Both the position numbers and the translations under genes were made by a program. Of a stretch of DNA of 64,000 nt, positions 27,834-37,095 are shown piece after piece; the stretch's first letter is position 1, and the number at the start of each line of letters is the position of its first letter. Below the pieces are notes generated by a model that was not told the DNA's origin, ran no database searches, and saw only the letters and a list, made by a program, of their open reading frames with translations. The DNA is from Abyssibacter profundi (GTDB taxonomy: Bacteria; Pseudomonadota; Gammaproteobacteria; Nevskiales; OUC007): assembly GCF_003151135.1 (NCBI RefSeq), contig NZ_QEQK01000007.1, positions 1 through 64,000 of the forward strand, in the 5' to 3' direction.

Positions 27834-30008
27834 ATGGGAACCCAGGACAGACTCGGCCTGCACACAGGCCCGCGCACCGCAACCATTGCCCTGCTCGGGC
27901 TTGGCCTGACGCTCGCCGCATGCTCCGGAGAGCGCGACACCACCGCCGCGCCGCCTGCAAAGGCGGCTGAAGAACGCACCGCCTGGGTCGATGGTGACCG
28001 GATCCGCGCAGCCAACGAAACGCCCGGCGAATGGCTGAGCCACGGGCGCACCTACGACGAGCAGCGCCATTCGCCGCTGGACCAGATCAATACCGACAAT
28101 GTCGATCAGCTCGGGCTGGCCTGGCACTTCAAGCTCGATGTGGACCGCGGCACGGAAGCCACGCCCATTGTCGTCGACGGGGTCATGTACACCACCGGCC
28201 CCTACAGCATCGTCTACGCGCTCAATCCCGTGACCGGCGAGCTACTGTGGAAGTTCGATCCGGGCATTGACCGCTCGATTGCCGGCCGCGCCTGCTGCGG
28301 CGTGGTCAACCGCGGTGTGGCTCCGTGGAAGGGAAAAATCTATCTCGGCGCCTTTGACGGCCGGTTGATCGCCATCGACGCCAAGACCGGCGAACAGGTC
28401 TGGGCCACCCAGACGGTCGACACCACGAAGAACTACACGATCACCGGCGCGCCGCGGATCATCGATGGCAAGGTCATCATCGGCAACGGCGGCGCCGAAC
28501 TGGGCGTCCGCGGCTATGTCTCGGCCTACGATGCCGAGACGGGCGAGCAGCTCTGGCGCTGGTACACCGTGCCGGGCGATCCGAACAAGCCAGCGGAAAA
28601 CGCGGCCATGGAAGCGGCCCAGAAGACCTGGTTCGGCGATGTCTACTACAAGCAGGGTGGCGGGGGCACGGTCTGGGATTCCATGGCCTACGACCCCGAA
28701 CTGGATCTGCTCTACATCGGCACGGGCAACGGTTCGCCCTGGAACATCAAATACCGGTCCGAAGGCAAGGGCGACAATTTGTACCTGTCGTCCATCGTCG
28801 CGCTAAAACCCGACACAGGCGAGTATGTCTGGCATTACCAGACCACACCGGGGGACACCTGGGACTACACCGCCACCCAGCACATCGTACTCGCCGACAT
28901 GGAAATCGACGGCGACACTCGGCCGGTGCTGATGCAGGCCCCTAAGAACGGCTTCTTTTACGTGCTGGACCGCGCCACGGGCGAACTGATCTCTGCCGAG
29001 AACTTCGTCCCGATCAATTGGGCCAGCGGCATCGATATGGAAACGGGCCGGCCGATTAAAACCGGCCTGGCGGACTACAGCGACACGCCCAAACTGGTCG
29101 TCCCCAGCCCCTATGGCGCCCATAACTGGCAGCCGATGAGCTACAACCCGGACACCGGACTGGTCTACATACCGGCACAGATCACCGGCCACCTGTTCGA
29201 GGATGAAGGCAAGGTTCCCGCCCATGCGCTCAACCTCTGGAACGTGGGCCTGCTGCCGATGAAAATCCCGGAAGACCCGGCGGCATTGCAGGCCGTTGGC
29301 CAGCAATTCTCCGGCAAGCTGCTGGCCTGGGATCCGGTTAAACAGGAGGCCGCCTGGGCGGTCGACTATGCCTCCCCCTGGAATGGCGGGACCTTGACCA
29401 CCGCGGGCAACCTGGTCTTCCAGGGCACCGCTGACGGCCGGGTCACCGCGTACAGCGCCGATGCGGGCGAACTGCTGTGGGAGTCGCCTGCCAACACCGG
29501 GGTCATCGCCGCGCCGATGACCTACGAAATCGATGGCGAACAGTACGTCACATTCATGGCCGGCTGGGGCGGCACCTTTGCGCTGGTGGCGGCTGGTGCT
29601 GCTGAAGACATCGTGCGACGCCAGTCCGAGTCCCGCGTGCTGACCTTTAAACTGGGCGGCAAGGCCACACTGCCCCCGCCCAAGAATGACCCGATCACCC
29701 TGCCCAACCCTCCGGCACTGACCGCCAACGCAGAACAGATCGAGGCCGGGCGTCAGCTCTATCACGGGCTTTGCGCGGGTTGCCATGGGGCGGCAGCGAT
29801 TAGCAGCGGCCTGGTGCCTGACCTGCGCTACATGTCCGATGACACCCATGCGATGTTCAATCAGATCGTGGCCGGTGCGCGGGCCGACCGCGGCATGCCG
29901 TCGTTCGTGCACCTGCTGCCCGTCGAGCAAATGGCGCTGTTACACCAGTACCTGATCAAGCGCTCGCATGATCTGGTGGCCCTGCACGACAGTCGCGAAG
30001 CCGAATGA
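27834..30008 (+). CDS. PQQ-dependent quinohemoprotein alcohol dehydrogenase, predicted lipoprotein
   Basis: 724 residues. A signal peptide ending in a lipobox (LTLAAC) predicts a membrane-tethered lipoprotein. The eight-bladed propeller contains W-motifs, the vicinal disulfide C154-C155 ([10 protein letters not shown]), the PQQ/metal site [10 protein letters not shown] and the catalytic Asp344 in [10 protein letters not shown]. Two residues on is Thr346, not the extra Asp typical of lanthanide enzymes, so Ca2+ dependence is expected. A C-terminal cytochrome c domain has CAGCH at 647-651. It should oxidise alcohols or aldehydes in the periplasm and pass electrons to a c-type cytochrome. GGAGGAG precedes the start. 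It overlaps the downstream receptor gene by ATGA. Confidence 0.93.
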   Translation: MGTQDRLGLHTGPRTATIALLGLGLTLAACSGERDTTAAPPAKAAEERTAWVDGDRIRAANETPGEWLSHGRTYDEQRHSPLDQINTDNVDQLGLAWHFKLDVDRGTEATPIVVDGVMYTTGPYSIVYALNPVTGELLWKFDPGIDRSIAGRACCGVVNRGVAPWKGKIYLGAFDGRLIAIDAKTGEQVWATQTVDTTKNYTITGAPRIIDGKVIIGNGGAELGVRGYVSAYDAETGEQLWRWYTVPGDPNKPAENAAMEAAQKTWFGDVYYKQGGGGTVWDSMAYDPELDLLYIGTGNGSPWNIKYRSEGKGDNLYLSSIVALKPDTGEYVWHYQTTPGDTWDYTATQHIVLADMEIDGDTRPVLMQAPKNGFFYVLDRATGELISAENFVPINWASGIDMETGRPIKTGLADYSDTPKLVVPSPYGAHNWQPMSYNPDTGLVYIPAQITGHLFEDEGKVPAHALNLWNVGLLPMKIPEDPAALQAVGQQFSGKLLAWDPVKQEAAWAVDYASPWNGGTLTTAGNLVFQGTADGRVTAYSADAGELLWESPANTGVIAAPMTYEIDGEQYVTFMAGWGGTFALVAAGAAEDIVRRQSESRVLTFKLGGKATLPPPKNDPITLPNPPALTANAEQIEAGRQLYHGLCAGCHGAAAISSGLVPDLRYMSDDTHAMFNQIVAGARADRGMPSFVHLLPVEQMALLHQYLIKRSHDLVALHDSREAE

Positions 30009-31990
30009 GGCGAACCCAACTGCTTTGGGTGCTGGCGTTCTGTGCGCCGGCATCCGCCCAGACCCTGCAATTGGACCCCCTGCTGGTTGAAGGCGAGCGC
30101 GAGCCGCCGGCGGCCAGCGTGAGCTCCCAGGACCACCAACCCGGCGAGACCTCGGCCGGCCTGAGTCTGGCGGACTGGCTGGACGCCGTGCCCGGCATTT
30201 ACGCGCAAAACCGCTACAACCTGGCCCAGGGCCTGCGGCCGGCCATCCGCGGTTTCGGCGCCCGTGCCGCCTTCGGTGTCCGCGGTATCCAGGTGCTGGT
30301 TGATGGGGTGCCGCTCACCCTGCCCGACGGCCAGACCGAGCTGGACGTGCTCGACCTGGAACAGGTGGCGCGCGTCGATGTGGTGCGCGGCCCGGCGGCC
30401 GCGCTGTTCGGCAACGCCGCTGGCGGTGTCATCGCCATCGAGACTCGCCCCATCCCGGAGCAGGCAACACACCAGGCCCAGCTGACCGGGGGCGAGCTGG
30501 GCTTGCGCCGCTGGCGGCTGGCCAGTGGCGGACCGCTAGGGAAACCGTCAGGCAAACCGGTCACCGCCGCCATCCAGCTGGGCGAGCAGCGGCTGACCGG
30601 CCATCGAGACCATGCCAGCAGCCGTGTCCAGCGGGCGAACGTCCAGGGCGAGACCCGCCTGGCGTCGGGCCAACTTCGCCTGCGCGCCAGCGCGCTGGAC
30701 GTGCAGGCGCAAGATCCCGGTGCACTGACGCGAGCCCAGGCGGAGCAGGACCCGGGCCAGGCGGCGGCGCGCAATCAGAGCTTCGATGCCGGCGAGCGGA
30801 TTCGGCAGCAACGTGTCCAGCTGCGCTGGCAGCCCATCACTGCAGCCGACCACGCCGGTTCGTTACAGCTCTACGCCGGTCAGCGGCTGTTCGAGAATCA
30901 CTTGCCGTTCGAATCCGGCGGCCAGGTCGCCTTTGACCGTCGATTTGGCGGCATCGGCGCTACGCTGCAGCGCGACCTCGCAGCCTGGAGAGTCACGACC
31001 GGCGTGGATTTGCAGCACCAACGCGATGATCGCCGGCGCTACGACAACCTCGCCGGCGTGCGCGGCAGCCTGACGCTGGACCAACGCGAACAGGCCACAG
31101 CGGCCGGGGTTTATGCCTCCGGCGAGCGTGGCCTGGGCACAGGGTGGTCACTGGCACTGGCGCTGCGAGTCGACCACCTGCGCATTGCCGTTGACGATCA
31201 CTTTCTGTCCGATGGTGAAGATTCAGGCGATCGGCGCTTCGATGATCTGAGCTGGTCGATGCAGCTCAATCGCCAGCTCGGTGGTCACTGGCGCGCGCAC
31301 CTACGCGCCGCCAGCGCCTACGAATCACCCACCGCCAGCGAGCTGGCGAACCCGAACGGCGGCGGCTTCGATCCCAGCGTGGATGCCGCCGACGCCTTAT
31401 CCCTGGAGACCGGTGTCAGCGGTTGGCTGGGCGCGCATCAGCTAAGCCTGGTCGCGTTTGCCATGCGCATTGATGACGAACTGGTCCCCTATGAAGTTGC
31501 GGGGCAGCCCGGGCGTCGCTTCTTCCGCAACAGTGGTCAGTCGCAGCGTCGGGGCGTCGAGTTGGATTGGTCCTGGTCGCTGTCCACGCAGTGGACACTG
31601 CAGGCCAGCTACACCGCCAACGACTTCCATTTCGTCACCTATCAACGCGATGGGCAGGATTTCGGGGGCAAGCGCCAACCCGGCACGCCACGGCAGCAAG
31701 GACAGCTCGCCTTGGCTTGGAAAACCGCCGCTGCGGGCAGCCGGCTGAGCCTGTATGCCGTGGACAGCGCCTATGCCAATGACGCGAATACCGTGCGTAC
31801 GCCCGGCTATGCCCGTCTCGACCTCGGCGCCTGGTGGCAGCCTGCCGGGGCCTGGCGCCTGCAAGGCGGCATCAACAACCTCGCCGACGTCCGCCATATC
31901 GACAACACCCGGATCAACGCCTTTGGTGGCCGTTACTTTGAGCCGGCGCCCGGCCGGCATGTCTACGCGGAACTGGCCTGGCGCTTCTAA
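30005..31990 (+). CDS. TonB-dependent outer-membrane receptor, PqqU/YncD-like
   Basis: 661 residues with a signal peptide (cut after ASA). The plug domain has VPGIYAQNRYNLAQGLRPAI, RGFGARAAFGVRG, DGVPLTLPDGQTELD and DVVRGPAAALFGNAAGGVI. The 22-stranded barrel ends in YFEPAPGRHVYAELAWRF. From memory this closely tracks E. coli YncD (PqqU), the PQQ receptor, in plug, an internal DPGALT motif and the terminal strand. Its ATG overlaps the dehydrogenase stop, so the two are translationally coupled; import of PQQ for that enzyme is the natural inference. No pqq biosynthetic gene occurs in the window. Confidence 0.88.
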   Translation: MRRTQLLWVLAFCAPASAQTLQLDPLLVEGEREPPAASVSSQDHQPGETSAGLSLADWLDAVPGIYAQNRYNLAQGLRPAIRGFGARAAFGVRGIQVLVDGVPLTLPDGQTELDVLDLEQVARVDVVRGPAAALFGNAAGGVIAIETRPIPEQATHQAQLTGGELGLRRWRLASGGPLGKPSGKPVTAAIQLGEQRLTGHRDHASSRVQRANVQGETRLASGQLRLRASALDVQAQDPGALTRAQAEQDPGQAAARNQSFDAGERIRQQRVQLRWQPITAADHAGSLQLYAGQRLFENHLPFESGGQVAFDRRFGGIGATLQRDLAAWRVTTGVDLQHQRDDRRRYDNLAGVRGSLTLDQREQATAAGVYASGERGLGTGWSLALALRVDHLRIAVDDHFLSDGEDSGDRRFDDLSWSMQLNRQLGGHWRAHLRAASAYESPTASELANPNGGGFDPSVDAADALSLETGVSGWLGAHQLSLVAFAMRIDDELVPYEVAGQPGRRFFRNSGQSQRRGVELDWSWSLSTQWTLQASYTANDFHFVTYQRDGQDFGGKRQPGTPRQQGQLALAWKTAAAGSRLSLYAVDSAYANDANTVRTPGYARLDLGAWWQPAGAWRLQGGINNLADVRHIDNTRINAFGGRYFEPAPGRHVYAELAWRF

Positions 31991-32006
31991 CCAGACCCGG
32001 CACGCC

Positions 32007-32804
32007 TCAGACCAGAAACAGCACCAGCAGCAGGATGCCCAGCACCAGGCGATAGGCCACAAACGGGGCGAAGCCCATTCGGTTGATGGCGCCCAGGAAC
32101 AGATGGATGCAGGCGTAGGCGCTAATTGCGCTGAGCACCGTGCCACCGGCAATGGCCGCCCAATCCACCGGTCCATCCAGCGATAAGAGCTCCAGGGTTT
32201 TGAGCCCACCGGCCAGCACGATCAGCGGGATGGCCAGCAGAAACGAAAACCGCGCTGCAGCCTCGCGCTGCATGCCGAGCATCAGCGCGGCGGTCATGGT
32301 GATGCCTGAACGCGAAGTGCCGGGGATCAAGGCCAGCGCCTGCGCGACCCCGATCCAGAGCCCATCGCGCCAGGTCATGTGCTCGACGGTTCGTGCCCCG
32401 CGCCGGGTATCCGCCCACCAAAGCAGCAGGCCGAAACCGATAGTGGTTGCTGCAATCACCAGCGGACTGCGCAAATACAGCTCGATGGGGTCGTTAAACA
32501 ACAGCCCCGCCAACCCGGCGGGAATCGTGCCCAGCACCACCAACAACCCCAACCGGGCATCTGGATTCATGCCCCGGCCGCCCAACCAGCCCAGGGTGCC
32601 TTGGCTGACCGACCACACATCGCGCCAGAAGTAGCCGACCACCGCGATGAGCGAGCCGACATGCACGGCCACATCGAATGCCAGCCCCTGGTCCTGCCAG
32701 CCCAGCAACACGGGCACCAGAATCAAATGCGCAGAGCTGGAGATCGGTAGGAATTCGGTGATGCCCTGAACAAGCGCGAGCACGAGAATCTGGAGCCACG
32801 TCAT
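32007..32804 (-). CDS. uppP: Undecaprenyl-diphosphatase UppP (BacA)
   Basis: 265 residues, about eight transmembrane helices. It recycles undecaprenyl diphosphate to the monophosphate for peptidoglycan and LPS O-antigen synthesis. Family motifs: VQGITEFLPISSSAHLIL near the N-terminus and PGTSRSGITMTAAL in the middle. The more usual SSTGHL reads SSSAHL here, a tolerated variant. It converges on the TonB receptor and is divergent from the downstream SDR gene. Confidence 0.95.
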   Translation of the reverse strand: MTWLQILVLALVQGITEFLPISSSAHLILVPVLLGWQDQGLAFDVAVHVGSLIAVVGYFWRDVWSVSQGTLGWLGGRGMNPDARLGLLVVLGTIPAGLAGLLFNDPIELYLRSPLVIAATTIGFGLLLWWADTRRGARTVEHMTWRDGLWIGVAQALALIPGTSRSGITMTAALMLGMQREAAARFSFLLAIPLIVLAGGLKTLELLSLDGPVDWAAIAGGTVLSAISAYACIHLFLGAINRMGFAPFVAYRLVLGILLLVLFLV

Positions 32805-32846
32805 ACTCGCGGGCCCTCACTTGTTTGCAGCATCAGACCTAATCCA

Positions 32847-33602
32847 GTGAATGCGTTAACAGACCATCCCCCTGTTGCCCTGATCACCGGGGCCGCCCGA
32901 CGCGTCGGCGCGACCATCGCTAGACGGCTTCATGCAGAGGGGTATCAGGTCATTGTCCACTACGGACGGTCATCAACGGAAGCCGAGGCCCTGGTCGATA
33001 CGCTGAACCAGCAGCGCGACGACAGCGCGCAGGCCTTACAGGCGGATGTGCGCGACACGACCGCCTTGCAACAGTTGGCCAGCGCGGCGCAGGCGCGATG
33101 GGGGCGGCTGGACCTGCTGATCAACAATGCCTCCACCTTCTACCCCACGCCCCTGGGCGAGCTCACCGAGTCCGGTTTCGATGATTTGATCGGCACCAAT
33201 CTCAAGGCCCCGTTATTCCTGACACAGGCTGCCGCACCGGCACTGCGCGCCAGCGGAGGCTGCGTGATCAATATTGTCGACATCCACGCGCAGCGGCCTA
33301 AACGTGGCTTCACGGCGTACTGCGCTGCCAAGGCCGGCCTGGACATGATCACCCGAGGACTGGCCGTGGAGCTGGCGCCGGCGATACGCGTCAATGGCAT
33401 TGCACCGGGCGCCATCCTGCCGCCGCCCGATTTCGACGGGCCACCCGAAGACTGGGAGCAGGCCGCTGCGGCCCCCGTTCCGCTGGGCCGCACGGGTCAG
33501 GCCGAGGAAATCGCCGGTCTGGTGCTGTGGCTGGCCGGCCCCGCCGCGGCCTATGTCACCGGCCAGATCATTGCCGTGGACGGCGGCAAGTCTCAGGCCT
33601 AG
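32847..33602 (+). CDS. folM: Pteridine reductase-type short-chain dehydrogenase (FolM-like)
   Basis: 251 residues. The Rossmann motif TGAARRVGATIARRL carries the RRVG variant typical of FolM and pteridine reductases rather than the common GxxxGIG. The NNAS motif, the catalytic tyrosine/lysine pair (YCAAK) and the C-terminal AYVTGQIIAVDGG are present. FolM reduces dihydromonapterin and, weakly, dihydrofolate using NADPH. The 3' end overlaps the converging NRDE gene by 4 bp. A generic SDR remains possible, but the P-loop variant supports FolM. Confidence 0.85.
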   Translation: MNALTDHPPVALITGAARRVGATIARRLHAEGYQVIVHYGRSSTEAEALVDTLNQQRDDSAQALQADVRDTTALQQLASAAQARWGRLDLLINNASTFYPTPLGELTESGFDDLIGTNLKAPLFLTQAAAPALRASGGCVINIVDIHAQRPKRGFTAYCAAKAGLDMITRGLAVELAPAIRVNGIAPGAILPPPDFDGPPEDWEQAAAAPVPLGRTGQAEEIAGLVLWLAGPAAAYVTGQIIAVDGGKSQA

Positions 33603-34360
33603 GCCTGCCGTTGAAAGCGGATGGATGATTCGCCCTGCGGCTGACCATCCGGGCCAAAGCGACGTTCTGCGATGTCCACCTGGCCGCTGGCCGCCCAGCG
33701 CAGGGCGGTGCTGGCTCGGGTGCCGTAGCGGGCACCGCAAATGAACATGGGCGCAAGAAAGCGCTCCAGTTCCAGGCCCACCCCGGTGTCCGGCAGCCGG
33801 GCATCCTCGGCGCTATCGCGATGACTCATGATGTCGAGCAACGCGCCCGTGTCCCCGCCCGCCGCCAGCGCATCGGCCAACAAGCTTCGCGCCTGCTCGA
33901 CCTTGGGCCAGGGAGAATTCAGCGCGCCGTTGGAGAGCGCGTGGATGCCCGGTTCGATGCGCTGGACCCCGCGCGACTCGCGATTGCCAACAAACCCGAA
34001 CGTGTCGCCATCGAACAGCAGGAGGCTGAAACCCGCGTAGCGATCCAGATCGATGGCTTCACCATAGGCCAGCGTGGCCATGTCGCCGCGCAAGAAATCC
34101 GCGACCAATGCGCCACGTGACGGGGCATCGCCCTCGGTTTGCTGCATTTCCCGGTAGTTGGTCAGGGCAGCAAAACGCCCGCCACGTGCCACACCCAACC
34201 AGGTGCCGCCCGCTCGCAAATCGCGGCCTGCAACCACATTCGGGGTATCCGGCCACCAATCCAGGGGCTGCGCCGGCCGGTCATGAAATTCGTCCCGATT
34301 GGCGGCCACCACCAGGGGACAGGCCTGGTCAGGCTGCCAGGCAAACGCGATCAGGCACAT
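33599..34360 (-). CDS. NRDE-family (TANGO2-like) protein
   Basis: 253 residues. It starts MCLIAFAWQ and continues with AANRDEFHDRPAQPLDWW, GGTWLGV and ALTNYRE, the NRDE family signature. Cys2 would become the N-terminal residue after Met removal and resembles an Ntn-hydrolase nucleophile. Bacterial members have no settled function; eukaryotic TANGO2 is linked to heme or lipid handling. The start is set by the conserved MCLIAF. Its last 4 bp overlap folM on the opposite strand. Confidence 0.88.
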   Translation of the reverse strand: MCLIAFAWQPDQACPLVVAANRDEFHDRPAQPLDWWPDTPNVVAGRDLRAGGTWLGVARGGRFAALTNYREMQQTEGDAPSRGALVADFLRGDMATLAYGEAIDLDRYAGFSLLLFDGDTFGFVGNRESRGVQRIEPGIHALSNGALNSPWPKVEQARSLLADALAAGGDTGALLDIMSHRDSAEDARLPDTGVGLELERFLAPMFICGARYGTRASTALRWAASGQVDIAERRFGPDGQPQGESSIRFQRQA

Positions 34361-34465
34361 GGCCTCGTCCAAGGTTACAGGGCGCGCAAGCATTCGAAGC
34401 CTGGGGGCCGATGTCAACTCGCAACAGGATGAAGCCTGCCCGGCATCCGGCGTACAGTAGGCGCC

Positions 34466-35347
34466 ATGAGTGAGCATCCGATCACGGACGCCGACCGCCT
34501 TGCCGCGGTCCAGGCCTGGGAGCAACAGCCGCCCAGTATTGGCATTCGCGGCCTGGGCCAGACCAGCCATCGCGTGGCCCGTTACTTTCGGGGTGCGATC
34601 CCGGTCAGCCTCATCGAACTGGCATTGAACTCCGCCAATGACCTCGCCATTCGCTCGGCATCGACCGCCACCCTGCTACGCCGCGCCGAGGTCGATTCAG
34701 TCGATGCCCTGCGCACGGCGCCCCTGGACCACTGCGACGTCCTGGCCCGTCGCATTCAGCGCGAGGCCATGGCGGCTGCAGCCACCATGGGGGCCACGAC
34801 CGGGCTCGGTGGCGCGGCACTCATGGCCGTGGACATTCCGGCGCTGCTGACACTTTGCCTGCGCACCATCCATCGCACGGGCCTGAGCTATGGCTACGCA
34901 CTGGAGGGCGAGTCCGGGCGCATGATGGCCATTGCCTTGTTCGCGCTGGCCTCCTCGAACGGCATGCAGGACAAGCAGGATGTCATTGCCACGCTGTCCG
35001 GAACCCGACCGGATGCGCCGACCGCCAACCTGCTGGAAGCGGCTTGGCGCGAGGGCTTTGAACGCGCATCGGAGCGAGAAATGACCAAGCAGGCCGTCGC
35101 GTTCTCGATCGCCAACCTCGGCCGCCAACTGGGTTGGAATATCGCCCAGCGCAAATCCGCTGCGGCCATTCCGGTGCTGGGTGCGGTGATCGGCGGTTCG
35201 GTCAACGCCTGGACGGTTTACGACCTTGCGCGCACCACACGGTACGCCTTTCACGCCTGGCGCCTTGGCCATTGGGCACCGCGACCGGCTCTCGAAGGCC
35301 ATGCGCCCGAACCCGCGCTTCCATCACCCGAACCGCCGCCCAGTTAA
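34466..35347 (+). CDS. EcsC-family protein
   Basis: 293 residues, mostly helical. An internal Ala/Gly-rich hydrophobic segment (AAAATMGATTGLGGAALMAVDIPALLTLCLRTIHRTGLSYG) and a second one (AAAIPVLGAVIGGSVNAWTVYDLARTTRYAF) are typical of EcsC domains named from the Bacillus ecs locus. No catalytic motif is obvious and the function is unknown. There is a C-terminal Pro-rich tail. It is transcribed alone, divergent from the NRDE gene, and 228 bp upstream of the WS/DGAT gene, which may or may not share its transcript. Confidence 0.8.
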   Translation: MSEHPITDADRLAAVQAWEQQPPSIGIRGLGQTSHRVARYFRGAIPVSLIELALNSANDLAIRSASTATLLRRAEVDSVDALRTAPLDHCDVLARRIQREAMAAAATMGATTGLGGAALMAVDIPALLTLCLRTIHRTGLSYGYALEGESGRMMAIALFALASSNGMQDKQDVIATLSGTRPDAPTANLLEAAWREGFERASEREMTKQAVAFSIANLGRQLGWNIAQRKSAAAIPVLGAVIGGSVNAWTVYDLARTTRYAFHAWRLGHWAPRPALEGHAPEPALPSPEPPPS

Positions 35348-35574
35348 GCCGCATTTTCTGCACGCTCGGGTGCACCGCTGGGCTGTCGATGCTTGCACCG
35401 CCGCCGGCCAGAGCGCAGGATTTCATGGCCGCGCCGCCCAAGTTATGGCTTTGACTTGTTTACTCATAACTGAACGGGGATGAGTTGGCGGCCGGCCACG
35501 TGGGCTGCACGGGACCGGTCACCGGACCGGCGAGCAACCACTCCAACAAGAACGCAAAAATCAGGAGGAGATTC

Positions 35575-37023
35575 ATGCGCCGCATGACGCCGCTCGACGC
35601 TGCTTGGCTAACCGTCGATTCCCGCGATACACCCATGCACGTCGCCACCCTGGCGATCCTGTCCAAACCCAAGAATGCATCGCCGACCTATCTCCAGGAT
35701 CTGGTCAAGGAGTTTCAGGGTGCACGCAGCTTTGTCCCGCCCTGGAACCTACGCATCCGGCAATCGCCGCTGAAGAATGTGCTGCCGGTGGTCGAAGAAA
35801 TCCACGACATCGACATGGAGTACCACGTCCGTCATTCGGCGCTGCCCCACCCGGGCGGTGAGCGCGAATTGGGTGTGCTGGTCTCCCGTCTTCACGCCCA
35901 CCAGCTCGACCTGTCACGCCCGCTGTGGGAGTGCCACATCATCGAGGGCCTGGAGAACGACCGCTTCGCGCTCTACACCAAGATGCACCATGCGCTCATC
36001 GATGGTGTGGCCGGCGTGCGCATCATGCAGCAGTCCTTCTCCGAGAATCCGCGTGAACGGGGCATGGTTCCGCCGTGGTCCAAGCGCGCGGCCACGCAGG
36101 CGCGGCGCGAGCGGGTCTTGGAGGACGCGGCGTTCAGCCCCACGGGCTGGGCGCAGCATGCACTGGCCAGCACCCGGTCCAAGGCGCGCAGCGTCGCCGG
36201 GCTGGGCAAGACACTCGCGCATTTGGTGGGTGCCTCCGGCAACCGGGAAAATGCGCTGACCTCGCCCTACGACTCGCCGAAATCGGTGCTCAATAAGCGC
36301 GTGTCACCACCGCGGCGCTTTGGCACCCAGCAGTACGACCTCGACCGGCTCAAGAAGATTTGCAAAGCCGCAGACGTCAGTCTGAACGACGTGGTGCTGT
36401 GCATCTGTGGCGCGGCGCTTAGACGCTTCCTGCTCGAATCCAACGCCCTGCCCGACAAACCGCTCACCGCCGGTATTCCGGTGTCGGTACGCCCGGCAGG
36501 CGACGTGCAAGTGGGCACGGCCATTAGCTTCATCCTGTCGACCCTGGGCACGGACATCGCCGACCCCGTGCTGCGACTCAAGGCAATTCACGCCTCGACC
36601 GATAAGGCCAAGCAAGAGTTGCAGGCGCTGACCCGTAAGCAGATCGACGCCTACACACTGATGGTCATGGGGCCGTTTATCGGCTCGCTGGTCACCGGCC
36701 TGGGCGGCCGGACCCGCCCGGTGTTCAACCTGACGATTTCGAACGTCCCGGGCCCACAAAAGCCGCTGTACTTCAACGGCGCCCGCATGGAAGGCATCTT
36801 CCCGGTGTCGCTGGTTGCGCACGGCCAAGCCCTGAACATCACCTGCCTGTCCTATGCCGGCAAGCTGAACTTCGGCTTCACCGCCGCGCGCGACACCCTG
36901 CCGCATATGCAGCGGCTCTCGGTTTACACCGGCGAGGCGCTGGATGAGCTGGAGGCCATTCTGGTGCCGTCCGGCAAATCTCGATCGACGAGCAGCACCA
37001 AACGCAAGGCGGCCGCCAGCTAA
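35575..37023 (+). CDS. Wax ester synthase / diacylglycerol acyltransferase (WS/DGAT)
   Basis: 482 residues. It transfers acyl groups from acyl-CoA to fatty alcohols or diacylglycerol, making storage lipids at the inner membrane. The N-terminal MTPLDAAWLTVDSRDTPMHVATL and catalytic HHALIDG (an HHxxxDG match) are clear. Family motifs VSLNDVVLCICGAALRRFL and NLTISNVPGPQKPLYFNGA follow. The start is fixed by AGGAGGAG 4 bp upstream, and no signal peptide is present. The 228-bp upstream region (35348-35574) contains a TTGACT box and repeated ACCGG motifs but no gene. Confidence 0.93.
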   Translation: MRRMTPLDAAWLTVDSRDTPMHVATLAILSKPKNASPTYLQDLVKEFQGARSFVPPWNLRIRQSPLKNVLPVVEEIHDIDMEYHVRHSALPHPGGERELGVLVSRLHAHQLDLSRPLWECHIIEGLENDRFALYTKMHHALIDGVAGVRIMQQSFSENPRERGMVPPWSKRAATQARRERVLEDAAFSPTGWAQHALASTRSKARSVAGLGKTLAHLVGASGNRENALTSPYDSPKSVLNKRVSPPRRFGTQQYDLDRLKKICKAADVSLNDVVLCICGAALRRFLLESNALPDKPLTAGIPVSVRPAGDVQVGTAISFILSTLGTDIADPVLRLKAIHASTDKAKQELQALTRKQIDAYTLMVMGPFIGSLVTGLGGRTRPVFNLTISNVPGPQKPLYFNGARMEGIFPVSLVAHGQALNITCLSYAGKLNFGFTAARDTLPHMQRLSVYTGEALDELEAILVPSGKSRSTSSTKRKAAAS

Positions 37024-37043
37024 TTCCGCCGACGCAGGCATAG

Positions 37044-37071
37044 AAAAAGGGGCGCCGAAGCGCCCCTTTTT
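37044..37071. terminator. Bidirectional terminator after the WS/DGAT gene
   Basis: 12-bp stem AAAAAGGGGCGC / GCGCCCCTTTTT with a CGAA loop, between converging genes. Confidence 0.88.
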
Positions 37072-37095
37072 CATGACCGGCTCATCGCCGACAAC

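Noticed and set aside
27834-30008. Lanthanide-dependent (XoxF/PedH-like) dehydrogenase
   Set aside because: The residue two after the catalytic Asp344 is Thr346, where lanthanide enzymes carry Asp.
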